64,000 nt of DNA from Medicago truncatula (taxonomy: Eukaryota; Streptophyta; Magnoliopsida; Fabales; Fabaceae), in NCBI RefSeq assembly GCF_003473485.1, contig NC_053042.1:30057262-30121261 (forward strand), read 5' to 3'. Position numbers and translations under genes: made by a program. This document shows, in pieces, positions 38,133 through 50,385 of this stretch. The stretch's first letter is position 1. Each line of letters opens with the position of its first letter. The notes beneath the pieces are model-generated. The model was not told the DNA's origin. It made no database searches and was given only the letters and a program-made list of their open reading frames with translations.

Positions 38133-39947
38133 CCACGAATCTACATCATCTCCTTCGACCAACTTGACCCTCCTTTGCCCCCTCCGTCACGCGCCCACCC
38201 TCCACATCATACCACAACCCACCAACATCCTCCAACACCATTTACCTAACAGAGCAACATTAAACTCCTTTAAACGCCTTACCCCCCAAACATCCCTCCT
38301 CCTTTCTCATGAAAACAGAATCCCAGTTAACCTAGGAGATTTTCCCATAATCCTCACACCCACCCCTAAAAGAAACTACATAAAATAGAACCAATAGAGG
38401 AAATGATACTTGAAAGGGCTTTGAAGGAAAAAAAAAAAATAGCATATACAAGGAGATAAGACAAGATAGACTTGAGAATAATTAATCGGTCACCTAACAA
38501 TAAATTTCTGCTACTCCACCCAAACAGTTACGATTAAGCACAAGTTCATAGAACAACACACGCCTCATATTACCCCCAATAGGCAGGCCCAGATAAACAA
38601 AAGGTAACTTCTCAATTTTGCAATTCAACACCGAAGCCGCCTCGGTTAACCAAGAATCATTTACATTAACACAAACCAACAAGCTCTTATGGAAATTCAC
38701 CTTCAACCCAGACATTGCCTCAAACAAATACAAAATAGCACAGAAGATTCTAACATTCATCCATCTTTTACTCTCAAATAACAAGGTATTATCAGCAAAT
38801 TGCAAATGACAAATAGTCACTGAATCAAGGTTACCAATGTGATATCCAGTGAACATGTTTTAATCTACCAATGATTTCATCATCACATGAAGTTCTTTAA
38901 CTGCTAACAAGAAAAGAAAAGGGGAAAGAGGGTCGCCCTGTCTTAACCCTCTCTCAAACGGGAATTCCTCTATGGGGCTTTAATTCACCAAAATTGGTGT
39001 CGTAGTCGTACTGATACACTCATTAATCCATTTCCTCCAAAGACTCGGGAACTTCATCTTTCTCATGACATCATCTAAATACACCAAATCCACAAAATCG
39101 TAGGCATTTTCACAATCGGCCTTAAACATCAATAACACCTTCATTTTATGAGCCTCATCCATCGCCTCGTTCACTATCAGAATCCCATCGAGAATTTTCC
39201 TATTTTTCACAAAAGTTGACTTTGTATTAGAGATCGCACTTCCAATCACCAACTGCAATCTATTTGCGAGAAATTTAGCCAAAATCTTATACAAACTCCC
39301 CACAAGAGATATTGGTCTAAAATCATTCAAGCATTGAGGACTATCAATCTTAGGTATCAAGTAAATGAAAGTGAAATTAATACCTTCCGTCAATTTTCCA
39401 TTACGATGAAACTCATATGTAAAACGCATAACTCATCTTTAATCTCAGGCCAAAAATCTTTGATAAAACTAAAATTGATTCCAACTGAACCAGGACTTTT
39501 GAAGTTTTCGCAATCCCAAACCGCGACTTTAACTTCCTCTAAACTGAACGGTGTTATCAGATTCCCCCATATACGTCAAAGTACGAAAATGAAAATCATC
39601 CACAACAGATCTAACAACATTACACGCCTTAAAATGGGTCGCAAATGATCAAAAATGACACTACGCACATTAGACACTCCCTACATCTGATTGCCTTCAA
39701 CTGTGATGGAAGAAAGAGTATTGCCCCTCCGGCGACTTGACATGATACCATGGAAAAACTTAGAATTCACATCTCCTTCTTTGAGCCATCATAACCGAGA
39801 CTGTTGGCAAAAGATACTAGTATGAACACAAGATAAAAAATGCATGTCACATGTCAGTCTTAATGACTCCTCAATGTCTCCTTTTGAAACCAACTCATTT
39901 TCACCTTCACAATCTAATAAAGCTATGTTATCCTTGATTGAAGAAAT

Positions 39948-41217
39948 TGATGGGATAAAACCGCAAAATGCACGATCTTACCGAAGTAGTAATAAAAGTA
40001 TCGTTCCGACAGGGAGTTATGAATTCAATTAACTTTTAACAATGATTAGATTGAAAGTTTAAAAGGTAGAAAGTTGCATTTTTGTTTAATTAAAAGAAAA
40101 TAACAATAATAAAATAAAAAGAGTCTTGGGATTATTGGTTCATCTAATTGACAAGTCCTTCACAAACCAAACTATTAAACTTATAACCTTATGTTAGACC
40201 TAACTTCTAAAGACAGTTTCTCTTTTGTTCCTCTAGTAACCAAGCCTATTTCGCTGACTTGATTACTATTAGATTTTGGTTCTAGGTTGCAACCAAGCCT
40301 ATTTCGCTGACTTGATCACAATTAGAATCCTTGAAGTTCGAAACTATATGTCTCAAAGATTGTAAAGACTATTTCGCTGCCTTTACAATCTTTGTCTAAA
40401 TTCACCTGTTCGAATATCAAAGCTCCACTTTCGTTTTATGAATTGATATTTGAGATGATGGATTAACAATTATCAAACCCCCCACTTTCGTTTCCACAGT
40501 TTGATAATAGTTAATTCATGTTAAAACGGTGAATTTAGATTAGAAATTAGGGTTACATAAGATTAAGGTTTAAAACTTGGTTTGATTAAGATTATGTCAT
40601 TTAGACTTATCCAACAATCTCAAGACAAGAGAAGTCTACTCACTAACATTCATTGTAGACATGAAAGAGAAGAAAAAGAAGAAGAACATAAAATAAAGGT
40701 GAACTTTTATTCAAAAAACAATTGTCACTTATTATTTCAGAGAACAAAAGATGAATATTTGTGATGGCTAGCTACTCTATTTATAGTTTACATTCGACTT
40801 AGAATCTAAGCAATTACATCACTAGAATGTTCCACAAGAAAACTAAAATAGAGTAGCTTAAAATCTAAGCAAAAGCAACAAAAGAATTAAAGTGGGGCCG
40901 CCTCATAAATATATTTGTACAAGATCTTCAAATTCTTTGCACAGAATATTTTTGTATGAGATATTCATATTTTTGTCCTCAATCCTTGCACCGGATGTTT
41001 TTGTATAAGATCTTTTATATTTTTGGCACGAATCAGCTCAAATTCTCCTTTCTTTTGCTCTAAGACTCAATCTTTAGAATATTTGTTCCTGAAATATAAT
41101 AATATGCAATTGTAGTAAAAGAGTTCTAAAAAGGAAATAAATTTAAATAAAATAAACTCAAATATAAATAAAATGGACTTAAATATTATATTAAAATAAG
41201 TAATTATTGACTCATCA
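39948..41217. mobile_element. Solo LTR (fossil LTR retrotransposon), 1270 bp
   Basis: Starts TGATGGGATAA and ends TTGACTCATCA, the TG...CA form of an LTR. Perfect 5-bp direct repeats GAAAT flank it at 39943..39947 and 41218..41222. LINE coding sequence resumes on both sides, so this is an insertion into the LINE. No internal retrotransposon domain is present: the usual state after LTR-LTR recombination. It looks whole as an LTR. Family not assigned. Confidence 0.82.
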
Positions 41218-41913
41218 GAAATTATGTCCGGTAAATCTTGAACATGATTACTATGCCACAATATAAGAGTCATTCTGATCAATTTGAACTTCTCCTTAAC
41301 GACATACCCACCCCTACCATCCACCTGAAAATACTTCCACTACTCACGCACAAACTGCTTATAACAAGGAATGTCAGACCAACACTTCAGCATACACATC
41401 GATATGGCCCCCTAATTAACCTCATCAATAGACAACACAATCACACAATGATATGATAGCCCTCTGATTTGAGTCATTTACACACAATTAGTGGATCACT
41501 CGGGTCGGATCCGACCAAAGCCGGATTGGATTTTAGCCCAGTTTGAAGCAGTATATTATAATTGTCCCGTATATGAATTGTATGTTTCAACTACACATAG
41601 TCATCATTTTGAGAAAAAGCAATGTGTAAATAATAAAGTGTGCAATAATTATAATTGGGGAAAATCATAGCTGTTCTATTTTCATCACAAAAATAATAAA
41701 AAAAACTTTAATTTATCTAATTTTGTAGTGGTGGTAGGCGTTTGACTAGCGTAATTATGTTGGAATGTCTAAGTTTCACTTTCATGTTTTACCTCTTACT
41801 TCATTATAAAAATGTAGAATCTTTATAATAAATTTAAATTAGTATAATTATTCTCATTTTTATTTAAAAAATACAAACAAACTATATTTATTGTCCCGTG
41901 TATAAACTGTATT

Positions 41914-41981
41914 ACCTCGATGTCAGTCCTTGATGATTCATTTAGTTACCTCAATGTCAGTCCTTGATGATTCATTTAGTT
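41914..41981. repeat. 34-bp tandem duplication
   Basis: Two adjacent copies beginning ACCTCGATGTCAG / ACCTCAATGTCAG, at 41914 and 41948, with one visible difference. Confidence 0.9.
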
Positions 41982-42107
41982 AAAAATGTAAAAATAATGT
42001 GTTAAAATATTATTATCAATATATTATAATTATTCTCTTTCTTATGTAGAAGATTTTTAAAAATATTAAGTTTTAGTAATTATTTAGTGACATACATTTT
42101 TTAAAAG

Positions 42108-42245
42108 GGTTAATTAAGTTTTTGGTCCCTATAAATATCTGCAGTTTTGTTTTTAGCCCCTATAAAAATAAATCACACTTTTTAGTCCCTACAAAATTTT
42201 CCGTTAGTGTTTTTAGTCTCTGTTAAATTAAAATTTGTTTAATTA
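42108..42245. repeat. One arm of a 'ggtccctataaa' MITE
   Basis: The sequence TTTTTGGTCCCTATAAATAT and TTTTTAGTCCCTACAAAATT is the arm of the common legume inverted-repeat class. No matching inverted arm was found nearby, so it is probably a truncated copy. Confidence 0.45.
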
Positions 42246-42608
42246 TGCTTAAAATTTTAAATTTTTTAATAATTTTTTACATACTTGTTTAAAACATTAT
42301 AAAAGGTTCCGCCACAATAAATTAACTCAATTTTATTTTTAGATCCAAATTTTCGTTAGTTTTATCTTGAATTTTTGGCGTTTTAAAAAAATTATATTTA
42401 ATTCATTACATGTTAAAAAAATCTAATTTTTTATAAAAGAGATTGTTATAATGTTCTTAACATGTATGTTAAAAATCATTTAAAAATATAAAAGTTTAAG
42501 AAGAATAATTCAAACTCATAAGTCATAATTCATGATTGTTATAAAGTTTTATGATAGTAAACAAACACACTCATAAGTCATAATTCAAACTTATCTGGTT
42601 GGGCGCAG

Positions 42609-43834
42609 GAAAGAAGAATACGAATATGAGTTTATTAAGAAGATAGTTACAGTGATTTCAAACAAGATCAACCGTGTTCTTTTACATGTTGCCGATCACC
42701 CCGTTGGGCTCGAGTCTCGACTGCTGCAAGTAAAGTCACTTCTAGATGTTGACTGTGATAATGGAGTCGGTCTGATTGGGATATATGGAAGTGGAGGATT
42801 AGGTAAAACAACACTTACTCGAGCAGTTTATAATTTGATTGCGGATCAATTTGAAGGATTGTGCTTCCTTCACAATGTGCGAGAAAATTCAGTTAAATAT
42901 GGCTTAGAATATCTCCAAGAGCAGCTCCTCTCCAAATCAATCGGATTGGAGATTAAGTTAGGACATGTTAGTAAAGGAATTCCAATCATAAAAGAAAGGC
43001 TACATCAAAAGAAAATTTTGTTGATTCTCGATGACGTTGACAAGCTAAAGCAGTTGCAGGTTTTGGTTGGAGAGCCTAGTTGGCTTGGTCCTGGGAGTAG
43101 AGTCATCATTACCACCCGAGACAAACATTTGCTATCATGTCATGGGATTAAAAGAATATATGAAGTCGATTTCTTAAATAAGGATGAAGCTCTTGAATTG
43201 TTTAGGTGGATGGCTTTTAAAAGTAACCACAATGACTCAAGTTATGATTATATTTTAAACAGTGCAGTTAAATATGCTTCTGGCCTTCCGTTAGCTTTAG
43301 AAGTAGTGGGTTCCAGCTTGTTTGGAAAGTGTACAACAGAATGGGAATCTACATTACAGAAGTATGAAAGGATTCCACATGAAGATATCCAAAACATACT
43401 TAGAGTAAGCTATGATGCTTTGGACGAAGAACAACAAAGTGTATTTTTGGATATTGCTTGTTGCTTCAAAGGGTGTAAATTGACAGAAGTCCAAAAGATA
43501 CTTCATGCTCGTTATGACCATTGCATAAAAAGTCATGTTGGAGTGTTGGTTGATAAAGCTCTCATGAAGATTAATTTTTATGGTTTTGTGGCATTACATG
43601 ACTTGATAGAGGATATGGGTAAAGAAATTGTCCGACAAGAATCACCCAAAGAACCTGGAAAACGCAGTAGGTTGTGGTTTCATGAAGATATAGTTCATGT
43701 TTTAAAAGAAAATACAGTGAGTAAAACTGATAACTTTGACCAATCTTTTCTTTAATCATTAATCATGATTTTTGTTATTTTGGACTTATATATGATCACC
43801 TCATACTAATTCTTTTACTCTTGATTACACGTAA

Positions 43835-43871
<37 letters not shown>

Positions 43872-45900
43872 AGTGTGTGCGCGCGCAGAAGTTGCATATG
43901 TATTATGATTGATTCGTGATTTTTGTGTAAAAAGGGAACTAGGAAAATCGAAATCATACGTTTGAGTTCCCTGTCAACCGAAGAAACAATAGATTGGAAT
44001 GGAAAGGCATTTCAAAAAATGAAAGGTCTCAAAGCACTTATCATTGAAAATGGTCATTTTTCTAAAGCTGCAAGATACCTCCCAAGTAGTTTGAGATTAT
44101 TGAAATGGAATAGATGTCCTTCGAAGTCTCTCTCGTCTATTTTTTTGAACAAGGCGAGTGAAATAAGCACATTTTCCAATTTGGTATATTTATAAATTAA
44201 CTATGAGATTATGATGTTTGATTTTTATTTACTTTTTCCTTTTGTCTATGCAGAAGTTCGAGTATATGAAAGTTTTGAGCTTTAACGATTGTCAATATTT
44301 AACTGATCTACCCGATGTCTCAGGTCTTCAAAATTTAGAAAAGTTCTCATTTGAAAATTGTAACAATTTAATTACAATTCACAATTCAATTGGGTTCCTA
44401 AATAAACTTGAAACCTTAAATGCAAAGGGTTGCATCAAGCTCGAGAGTTTTCCACCCTTACAGTTGACCTCTCTTAAGAAATTGGAACTCTCTATTTGTA
44501 AGAGTCTCAAGAGTTTTCCAGAATTAGTTGGTAGGTTGACAAATATAAAAGACATTTGGTTGTATGGAACCTCCATAGGAGAATTGCCATTTTCATTTCA
44601 AAATTTCAGTGAACTTGCTCACTTATATCTAAGTGGATGTGGAAAGCTCAGATTTTCAAGTTTCATTTTTATGATGCCAAAGTTGTCAAAGATTACCGCT
44701 AAGGATTGTCGTCTAGTCTTGCCAAAACTTAATGATAAATTGAATTCCACACTGTTTTCAAATGTGGAATATCTTAATCTTGGAAACAACAGCCTCTCAG
44801 ATGAATGTGTTCCAATAATTCTCAGGTTGTGTGCTAATGTGAAGTATCTATACTTACCGGGTAATGATTTTAAAATTCTTCCTGAGTGCCTTAATGAATG
44901 TCACCTTATTAGAATCCTTGAATTGGATGGCTGCAAAAACCTTGAGGAAATTAAAGGGATTCCACCAAATCTAAAAAAGTTTTCTGCAATACAATGCAAG
45001 TCATTGACTTCCTCATGTATAAGGATGTTATTGAGTCAGGTTTGTTATTTTTTCTTGCACTAGTATTCTATATAGTATTTCATAAGCGATCGTGTAATAT
45101 ATCCTATTCTAAACTTTCAGCAACTACACGAAGCTGGATGCACTGATATTTGTTTGCCAACTAGAATTAAGAGGATTCCAGATTGGTTCGAGCACCAATC
45201 CGGGGGGCAGACAATTTCTTTCTGGTTTTGTAAAAAAATCCCTTCTATAAGTTCTATTTTTCTCTTCTCTTTTCCTGAATCATTTTCTGTTCATGTGAGG
45301 GATAATATTACAATAATAGTCAACTTGTTCGTCAATGGCTATAAATACACTCTTTCTGACGATGTCTGGTTTGTTTCTCGTTGTCCTAAGATACAAACGG
45401 ATCATACATATCTGTTTGATCTGGAATTGGAAGAACTGATTAAGCGCTACAGGACGTACAGGAAACTCATGTCTAAACTGGAGGAAGCACTTTTAAAAAA
45501 TGAATGGATCCATGTAGAGCTTAAGTTTGGGAGTTGTTTGGATTTGAAATGTTCTCAGGATTCAAATATGAAATTATCATGCATTACACAAATTGGAATC
45601 CATATGTTCAAGGAGAAAAGAAGCATGGAGGAGGATGTCGTATTCACTAATCCTTATGGAAAGAGAAAATTAGATGAATATCTCAATACTTCATTATCAC
45701 AATTTCTCCCTCCACTAAAAAAGGATAGATTTGTGGATGTAGGAATTCCAGAGACAGAAATTTTGCAGCGGCATCATTTAGCTTTATTGTCAATGCAACA
45801 AAAAATGGCTTTGTTACCGCAACGAAGACGTATAACATTATTGTCACGCATGTGGAACTTGGTGCTTAATGAAACAAAAGAAAAGGAACACCAAGGCTAG
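42609..45900 (+). CDS. TNL-class NBS-LRR resistance gene lacking the TIR exon
   Basis: Intracellular immune receptor type. Visible exons are 42609..43711, 43935..44153 (or 44183), 44254..45039 and 45121..45900. The first is an internal exon: it follows an acceptor (GGCGCAG|G), has no in-frame ATG until deep in the NBS, and no TIR domain lies upstream before the LINE at 41425. NBS motifs: P-loop GSGGLGKTT, RNBS-A FLHNVREN, kinase-2 LLILDDVD (final Asp as in TNLs), GSRVIITTRD, GLPLALEVVG, FLDIACCF and ALHDLIEDMG, where LHD replaces the usual MHD. Exons 3-4 are leucine-rich repeats (LPDVSGLQNLEKFSFENCNN and later). The last exon starts with the post-LRR/C-JID signature IPDWFEHQSGGQTISFWF. The donor after LNK is GC, or GT 30 nt later. 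The 5' truncation suggests a pseudogene or a TIR-less product. Confidence 0.85.
43841..43868. repeat. (AT)n microsatellite in NLR intron
   Basis: 14 AT units within the intron after the NBS exon. Confidence 0.95.
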
Positions 45901-48560
45901 ATTCCAGGTGCATGTTGTTGTCTCATTTGTTTCAATAAGTATTGTCAAAATTTTGTAGGCTTTTCGCATTATTTCTGACATTTTGTTTTTCGATTATTGT
46001 AGATATAGGATGCATTGCTATGTGGTGTACACACATGAACATGGTCCAACCATGAATGGTAAATATTGATCTTGCAAAAGTGTCTTTGACTCGCCATTGT
46101 TATATGTCGAAATTGAAACCTCTCGTGGTATATCCTGTGTTTTCTGCTGTTACATGTGTGTGCATGCGCTGTTAAGTTAATCATAATGAAGCTTACTCCA
46201 AAATCTCAAGATTTTAGGTTTGTGGTGCCTGTTCACACTTTCATTATTATCATTAACTACATTACACACATTTGTTAATTTCTGCACGCAGCCAATTACA
46301 AATTCATTATTTCTAGCTAGAGAAGTTTTTGAAATGATGAGACCTGATGTAATAGTGAGACCTGAAATGATGAGAAGTTTTTGCAAAATTTCCACTATCT
46401 TATACATAATTGAGGTAAATGCTTGGTTTTTGTATAAGTGTATATAGTGTTTAGTTATCACATCTATCTCTCATAACTTAATGTACTAAATCATGTATCT
46501 CTCCTAACTAATGTCATATGGTTTCTGTAATGAAATCCGGATAACATGTTGTCCACGTGGAATGAAAATAAAAATAGAATTAGACAACAATTCGGTTAAA
46601 CAACCCCCGAGAATCACGGAGAGGAGGGCAAGTTTCCGGTCATGCATAACGGACTCATGCTTCATGCGTAAGAGGTTATAAGAAGATGAAGAAGAATAGA
46701 GTGGAGGTGGAGTATTTGGACTCAGTTCTCGTCTTTCTGAAATTTGTCTTCTATTTTCCTTTCTTTTTTTCTATACAATTTCTGTTGTTGTAGCAGAAGT
46801 TGATCTATCCAAAGCATATATCAATAAAACAATACTTATTTTCTTTACAATTTCTAGTATCATTACAGTTTCAGTCTGACCTGTAAACGTATGTATAATT
46901 TAAGTAGTACAAGCATTTTTAACTTTTATGAATGATATTTAGCGTGATTTCAATTGAAACATGATTCGTAATTTTGATAAAAATTCCACTAGCTTATAAG
47001 CACACACAAGGTTTACCGTGAGCTAAATGCTTAGTTTTGGCTTGTTATGTAGAATCATTCTGTTGAGTAATCAATATCAATCTTCTTTGTTGCAGCGTAA
47101 CTGTATATTGTGTTACTTATCACATCTATTTGAATGCTTGTGAGCTGTGACTTGCAGAAAGGAAAATCCATAGCTATCAACTTGAACTTTTGTTTAACTA
47201 TTACATAAGTATGAAAGTTTGGGAATCCATCCCTTCAGTCCAGAACTTCTAAAAGGTGTTGTAGAAGTTGGCTACTTTCACAAAACATATTAATTGCGGT
47301 GAATCCTAGACGAATGTTGTTACAAGTACGATCCTTATGCTTTGTTACACAAGTTGGTCATTTGTTCTTTGAATGTACATTGTCAGAAAACCATCTATAG
47401 TTGTCTGGCTATTTGCATTGTCATTCTAGATGTCTAGAGGTGGCTCAAACCACAGAATTTGTGGCTTGTTTGAAAGATAGATTTGTGGTTCAAATCAATG
47501 ATATGTTTTGCAGCTCAGTTGTACTGCGGCGTTGCTACATTGGCTATGAACTAACATTGCACACGATCCTTCTGCAATCCGACATATTTTCTTTCGTGCT
47601 ATCCATCCCTGTCCTTGGTGAGGACTTGTTTTTTCATGATATTCCAGTTGAAATCACTTGAAACCTCCAACAATATAATCCGAACAATGACTAGTGATAT
47701 CACAGTCAAATTAAGGGTACAGCCGCAGTGTAAACCTGGTTCCCAAATATGTTGGATGAAGTGATATACACTCTTATTTGATTGAAAAATATTGAATGTG
47801 TAGAATATCTTTGCAATTTAAGATTTTTCTTTGGCCTCTATTTAGTTAGCTTCTTATTTTATATATTTTGACCTCTAGGATCTTTACAAGTATTTGATAT
47901 AAATTGCGATTCCACATAAAACCTATCATACATAACATGACATTGACACATAGACATCTGTAATAATTCGATATGAAATTAATGTCGTGCATCAGACACT
48001 TGTTTAGAATTTTATATGTTTCACTCATTGATTCCCTCGTTGTATTTGAAAGTACGAATCACATTTTATGTATTTCCTCGAATATTCACATCTCTTTAGA
48101 CTTTAATATCATCATGCGGTTCTTCTTATTCCCAACCCAGCAAACATTAATGCATTGATTTGATCTTGAAGGAATTTGCTCCAAGATCATTAATGAGAAA
48201 AACATGAACTCGCAACTGATGATGCCTGCTATGTGGTTGATTAAATACCATGACCAGAAATCTATCTATTTTATTTATTAAATCAAACCCGCAAATTAAT
48301 TTTTCGTCACATCAACGCTTTGATTGTTACGTCAAATAAAATCTGAGTTGTCACATGTTAGAATCCCCGGTGCTTTATATTCCTTATTTTACACTGCAAT
48401 AGCAAATTCTTCCATTACAAACTATATTTTCTCTTTGCCGATGTCCGTTACAATTAAGTAAAAACCATCTCTTGTCTTTCGTTTTGACTTGTGCCACTGC
48501 CAATTACCATTACTAAGATATTCTCTCAATTAAACTGGGTGGGTTTTCATATGGTCCGTC
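45901..48560. other. 3' flank of the NLR gene and intergenic DNA
   Basis: Begins with the NLR 3' untranslated region. No coding family was recognised in the following 2.6 kb. Short frames (for example 47401..47661) lack motifs. Confidence 0.45.
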
Positions 48561-48570
48561 TCATATTTTA

Positions 48571-48822
48571 GGCTAAAATATAGTTTTACTCTCCGCAAAT
48601 ATGCCTCGTTTTGGTTTTAGTCACTGTAAAAAAAAAATTTGTTTTTTGTCCCTGCAAAATTTTTTGTTTTTGAAAATAGTCCCTGACCCCACTTTTGTGA
48701 TGATTTGCCACATTATAACTGAACCAATTTTGTTGTTTTTGGTCCCTACAAAAAAAATTTATTTTTAAAAAAAATCCCTACAAAATGAGGCATATTTGCA
48801 GGGATTAAAACCATATTTTAGC
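48571..48822. mobile_element. MITE, 252 bp, 10-bp target duplication
   Basis: Ends GGCTAAAATATAGTTTTA and, inverted, GCTAAAATATGGTTTTAATC, with inverted arms of about 45 bp (shared core GCAAATATGCCTC). Direct repeats TCATATTTTA at 48561..48570 and 48823..48832 are identical. The duplication length fits a Mutator-type MITE. Non-coding. Confidence 0.8.
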
Positions 48823-48832
48823 TCATATTTTA

Positions 48833-49829
48833 TCTCACCAAACGTGCATAATAAACATTTTCAAAACATCTTCATGCACACCACTTCGATGCATTGTCTT
48901 TTTAAAATCTATTTGAAAACCTTCTAATTCACATTTGAATTCATTTCTTTTGTCAATTGTGAATAATGAAGACAACTTATTTTTAACTTAATATTTTGAT
49001 ATTTTCCTTTCATCAATTAAACCACAAAGCATGCATACATATATGCCGTTAGTTTTTAACTTATGTTTCTGCTTAAATGCCATTTTGTTTTCCTTTTCCA
49101 AAAAAAAATATTAGCATTTCGCATAACGTGACAATTTCTATAAATTAGCATTTCGCACTACGTATCTAAAGTTTGTACATCCCAAAATAAAAGCATTTTT
49201 AGACTCAAATAGCTGCAGATAAACCAACGACTCAATATATAATACAAAAGAGTCGTTCATCAAGGAGTAAAGACCTACCAAAAGCTTGACTCTGCTGAAT
49301 CAGTAATCTTCTAGAAACATACACTCAGGTGATTGTAAATCTGAAGAAAAAAAATGTAAAATGAAGGGGTAAGTCACAAAGACTTAGTGGAAAGACAACA
49401 ACTACCAATTAGAAGGAAAACACACAAGGACACTCATGGTTATTTTTCTCAGATATAATTTCAATTTACAAAGCGAGTAACCGTAAAATTTAATTAATCC
49501 ACAATCGGTTGTACGCATGAAAATTCACACAATTGTAAATATTTCTAATTAAATAAGAATATTTCATAAGAAAATCCAATATTATAAAAAGGTAAAAATA
49601 CGATTACAAACCTTTAAAGAAAGTATCGATGAAAATCATAGTAGAACCCTTTAAAGAAAGTATAGAAAACTCAATTTAGTTAAAATAATCAAAATGGGTG
49701 GATCGAGAACTAGATTCATCTCGTTGATAGCTCTTTCCTTCTAAGAGTGAACTTTCCCTTAGTGGTAGCTCCATCTAACGGATAACTCCTTTCTCTCGAC
49801 TCAACAAAATTTAAAAGAGTTGGAGCAAG
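48833..49829. other. Intergenic, nothing recognised
   Basis: AT-rich sequence. A short repeat ('cctttaaagaaagtat') occurs twice near 49611 and 49651. No gene or RNA signal was seen. Confidence 0.45.
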
Positions 49830-50215
49830 TGGTTTAATTAAAAGAGGTGATGGTAGTTGGGTAATTGGGTTAAATGGCTTTTCGAGTATTGTCAATAATA
49901 CTTATGTGAAACTTTTGACATTGTTTCTTGGTAAGAATATGGGTTGCAATCAAATTTGTTGTTATTTAGACTTGAAAACTATTTTTTGATATTGTTACTA
50001 AGTCGGTTAACAAGTACCACTACAATGCCTCTGTCATTGCATATGTTCAAGAGTTATTGAGAATGAATTGGGAGGTACAATTATGTCACTCTATCAGAGA
50101 AGAGAATGTTAATGCATATTATTTTGTTTTTTTTTTGCTAAATTGGGTGCCCGTCAACGATGACCAGTTCAAGATTTGAGACTCCCCACCGAAAGACTTC
50201 AATTATTTTCTTTTA
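49830..50215 (+). mobile_element. LINE remnant: RNase H domain, 3' part
   Basis: Plus-strand frames read IKRGDGSWVIGLNGFSSIV, then CYLDLKTIF and SVIAYVQELLRMNWEVQLCHSI-type residues, ending REENVNA..LNWVPVNDD. This matches the central and C-terminal RVT_3/RNase H domain of plant LINEs. Frame changes are present and the reverse transcriptase is absent. Confidence 0.65.
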
Positions 50216-50385
50216 AGTGATTCCTTGAGCGTTCTTGGATATGGATCCCCTCCTGCCTATTTACATCCTGCCATCTCTCTATTCTAATCTAACGGATGAG
50301 AGACAATCTAGCACCAAAAGAGAAAATTAATTAAAAAGACAATCCGAAAACAAGAGAGAGAGAGAGAGAGAAAAACACCTATGCG

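Larger units (their letters stand above)
37230..41425 (-). mobile_element. L1-type LINE (ORF2 remnant), interrupted by a solo LTR
   Basis: The minus strand carries, in order, the linker before the reverse transcriptase (GRGGYVVKEKFKLIRMTLIL; about 41240-41400), then after the inserted LTR WLKEGDVNSKFFHG (about 39740-39800). The reverse transcriptase follows: IYLIPKIDSP, NDFRPISLVGSLYKILAKFL and LVYLDDVMRKMKFPSLWRKW (39429..38980), then ICHLQFADNTLLFE, containing the catalytic FADN in place of the usual FADD, and FVYLGLPIGG (38856..38494). Last come WVWQLDRDEVYFVHSAYLYL and zf-RVT-like residues FWNPVRDWLGFSS (about 37800-37400). The endonuclease at the 5' side is missing, as in typical 5'-truncated LINEs. 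Numerous stops and frame changes make it inactive. The tract near 37130-37190 may be the old 3' tail. Confidence 0.85.

Noticed and set aside
37828-38388. 186-codon open frame on the plus strand, proline-rich
   Set aside because: It is the reverse strand of the LINE coding sequence; its proline run is the poly-C tract.
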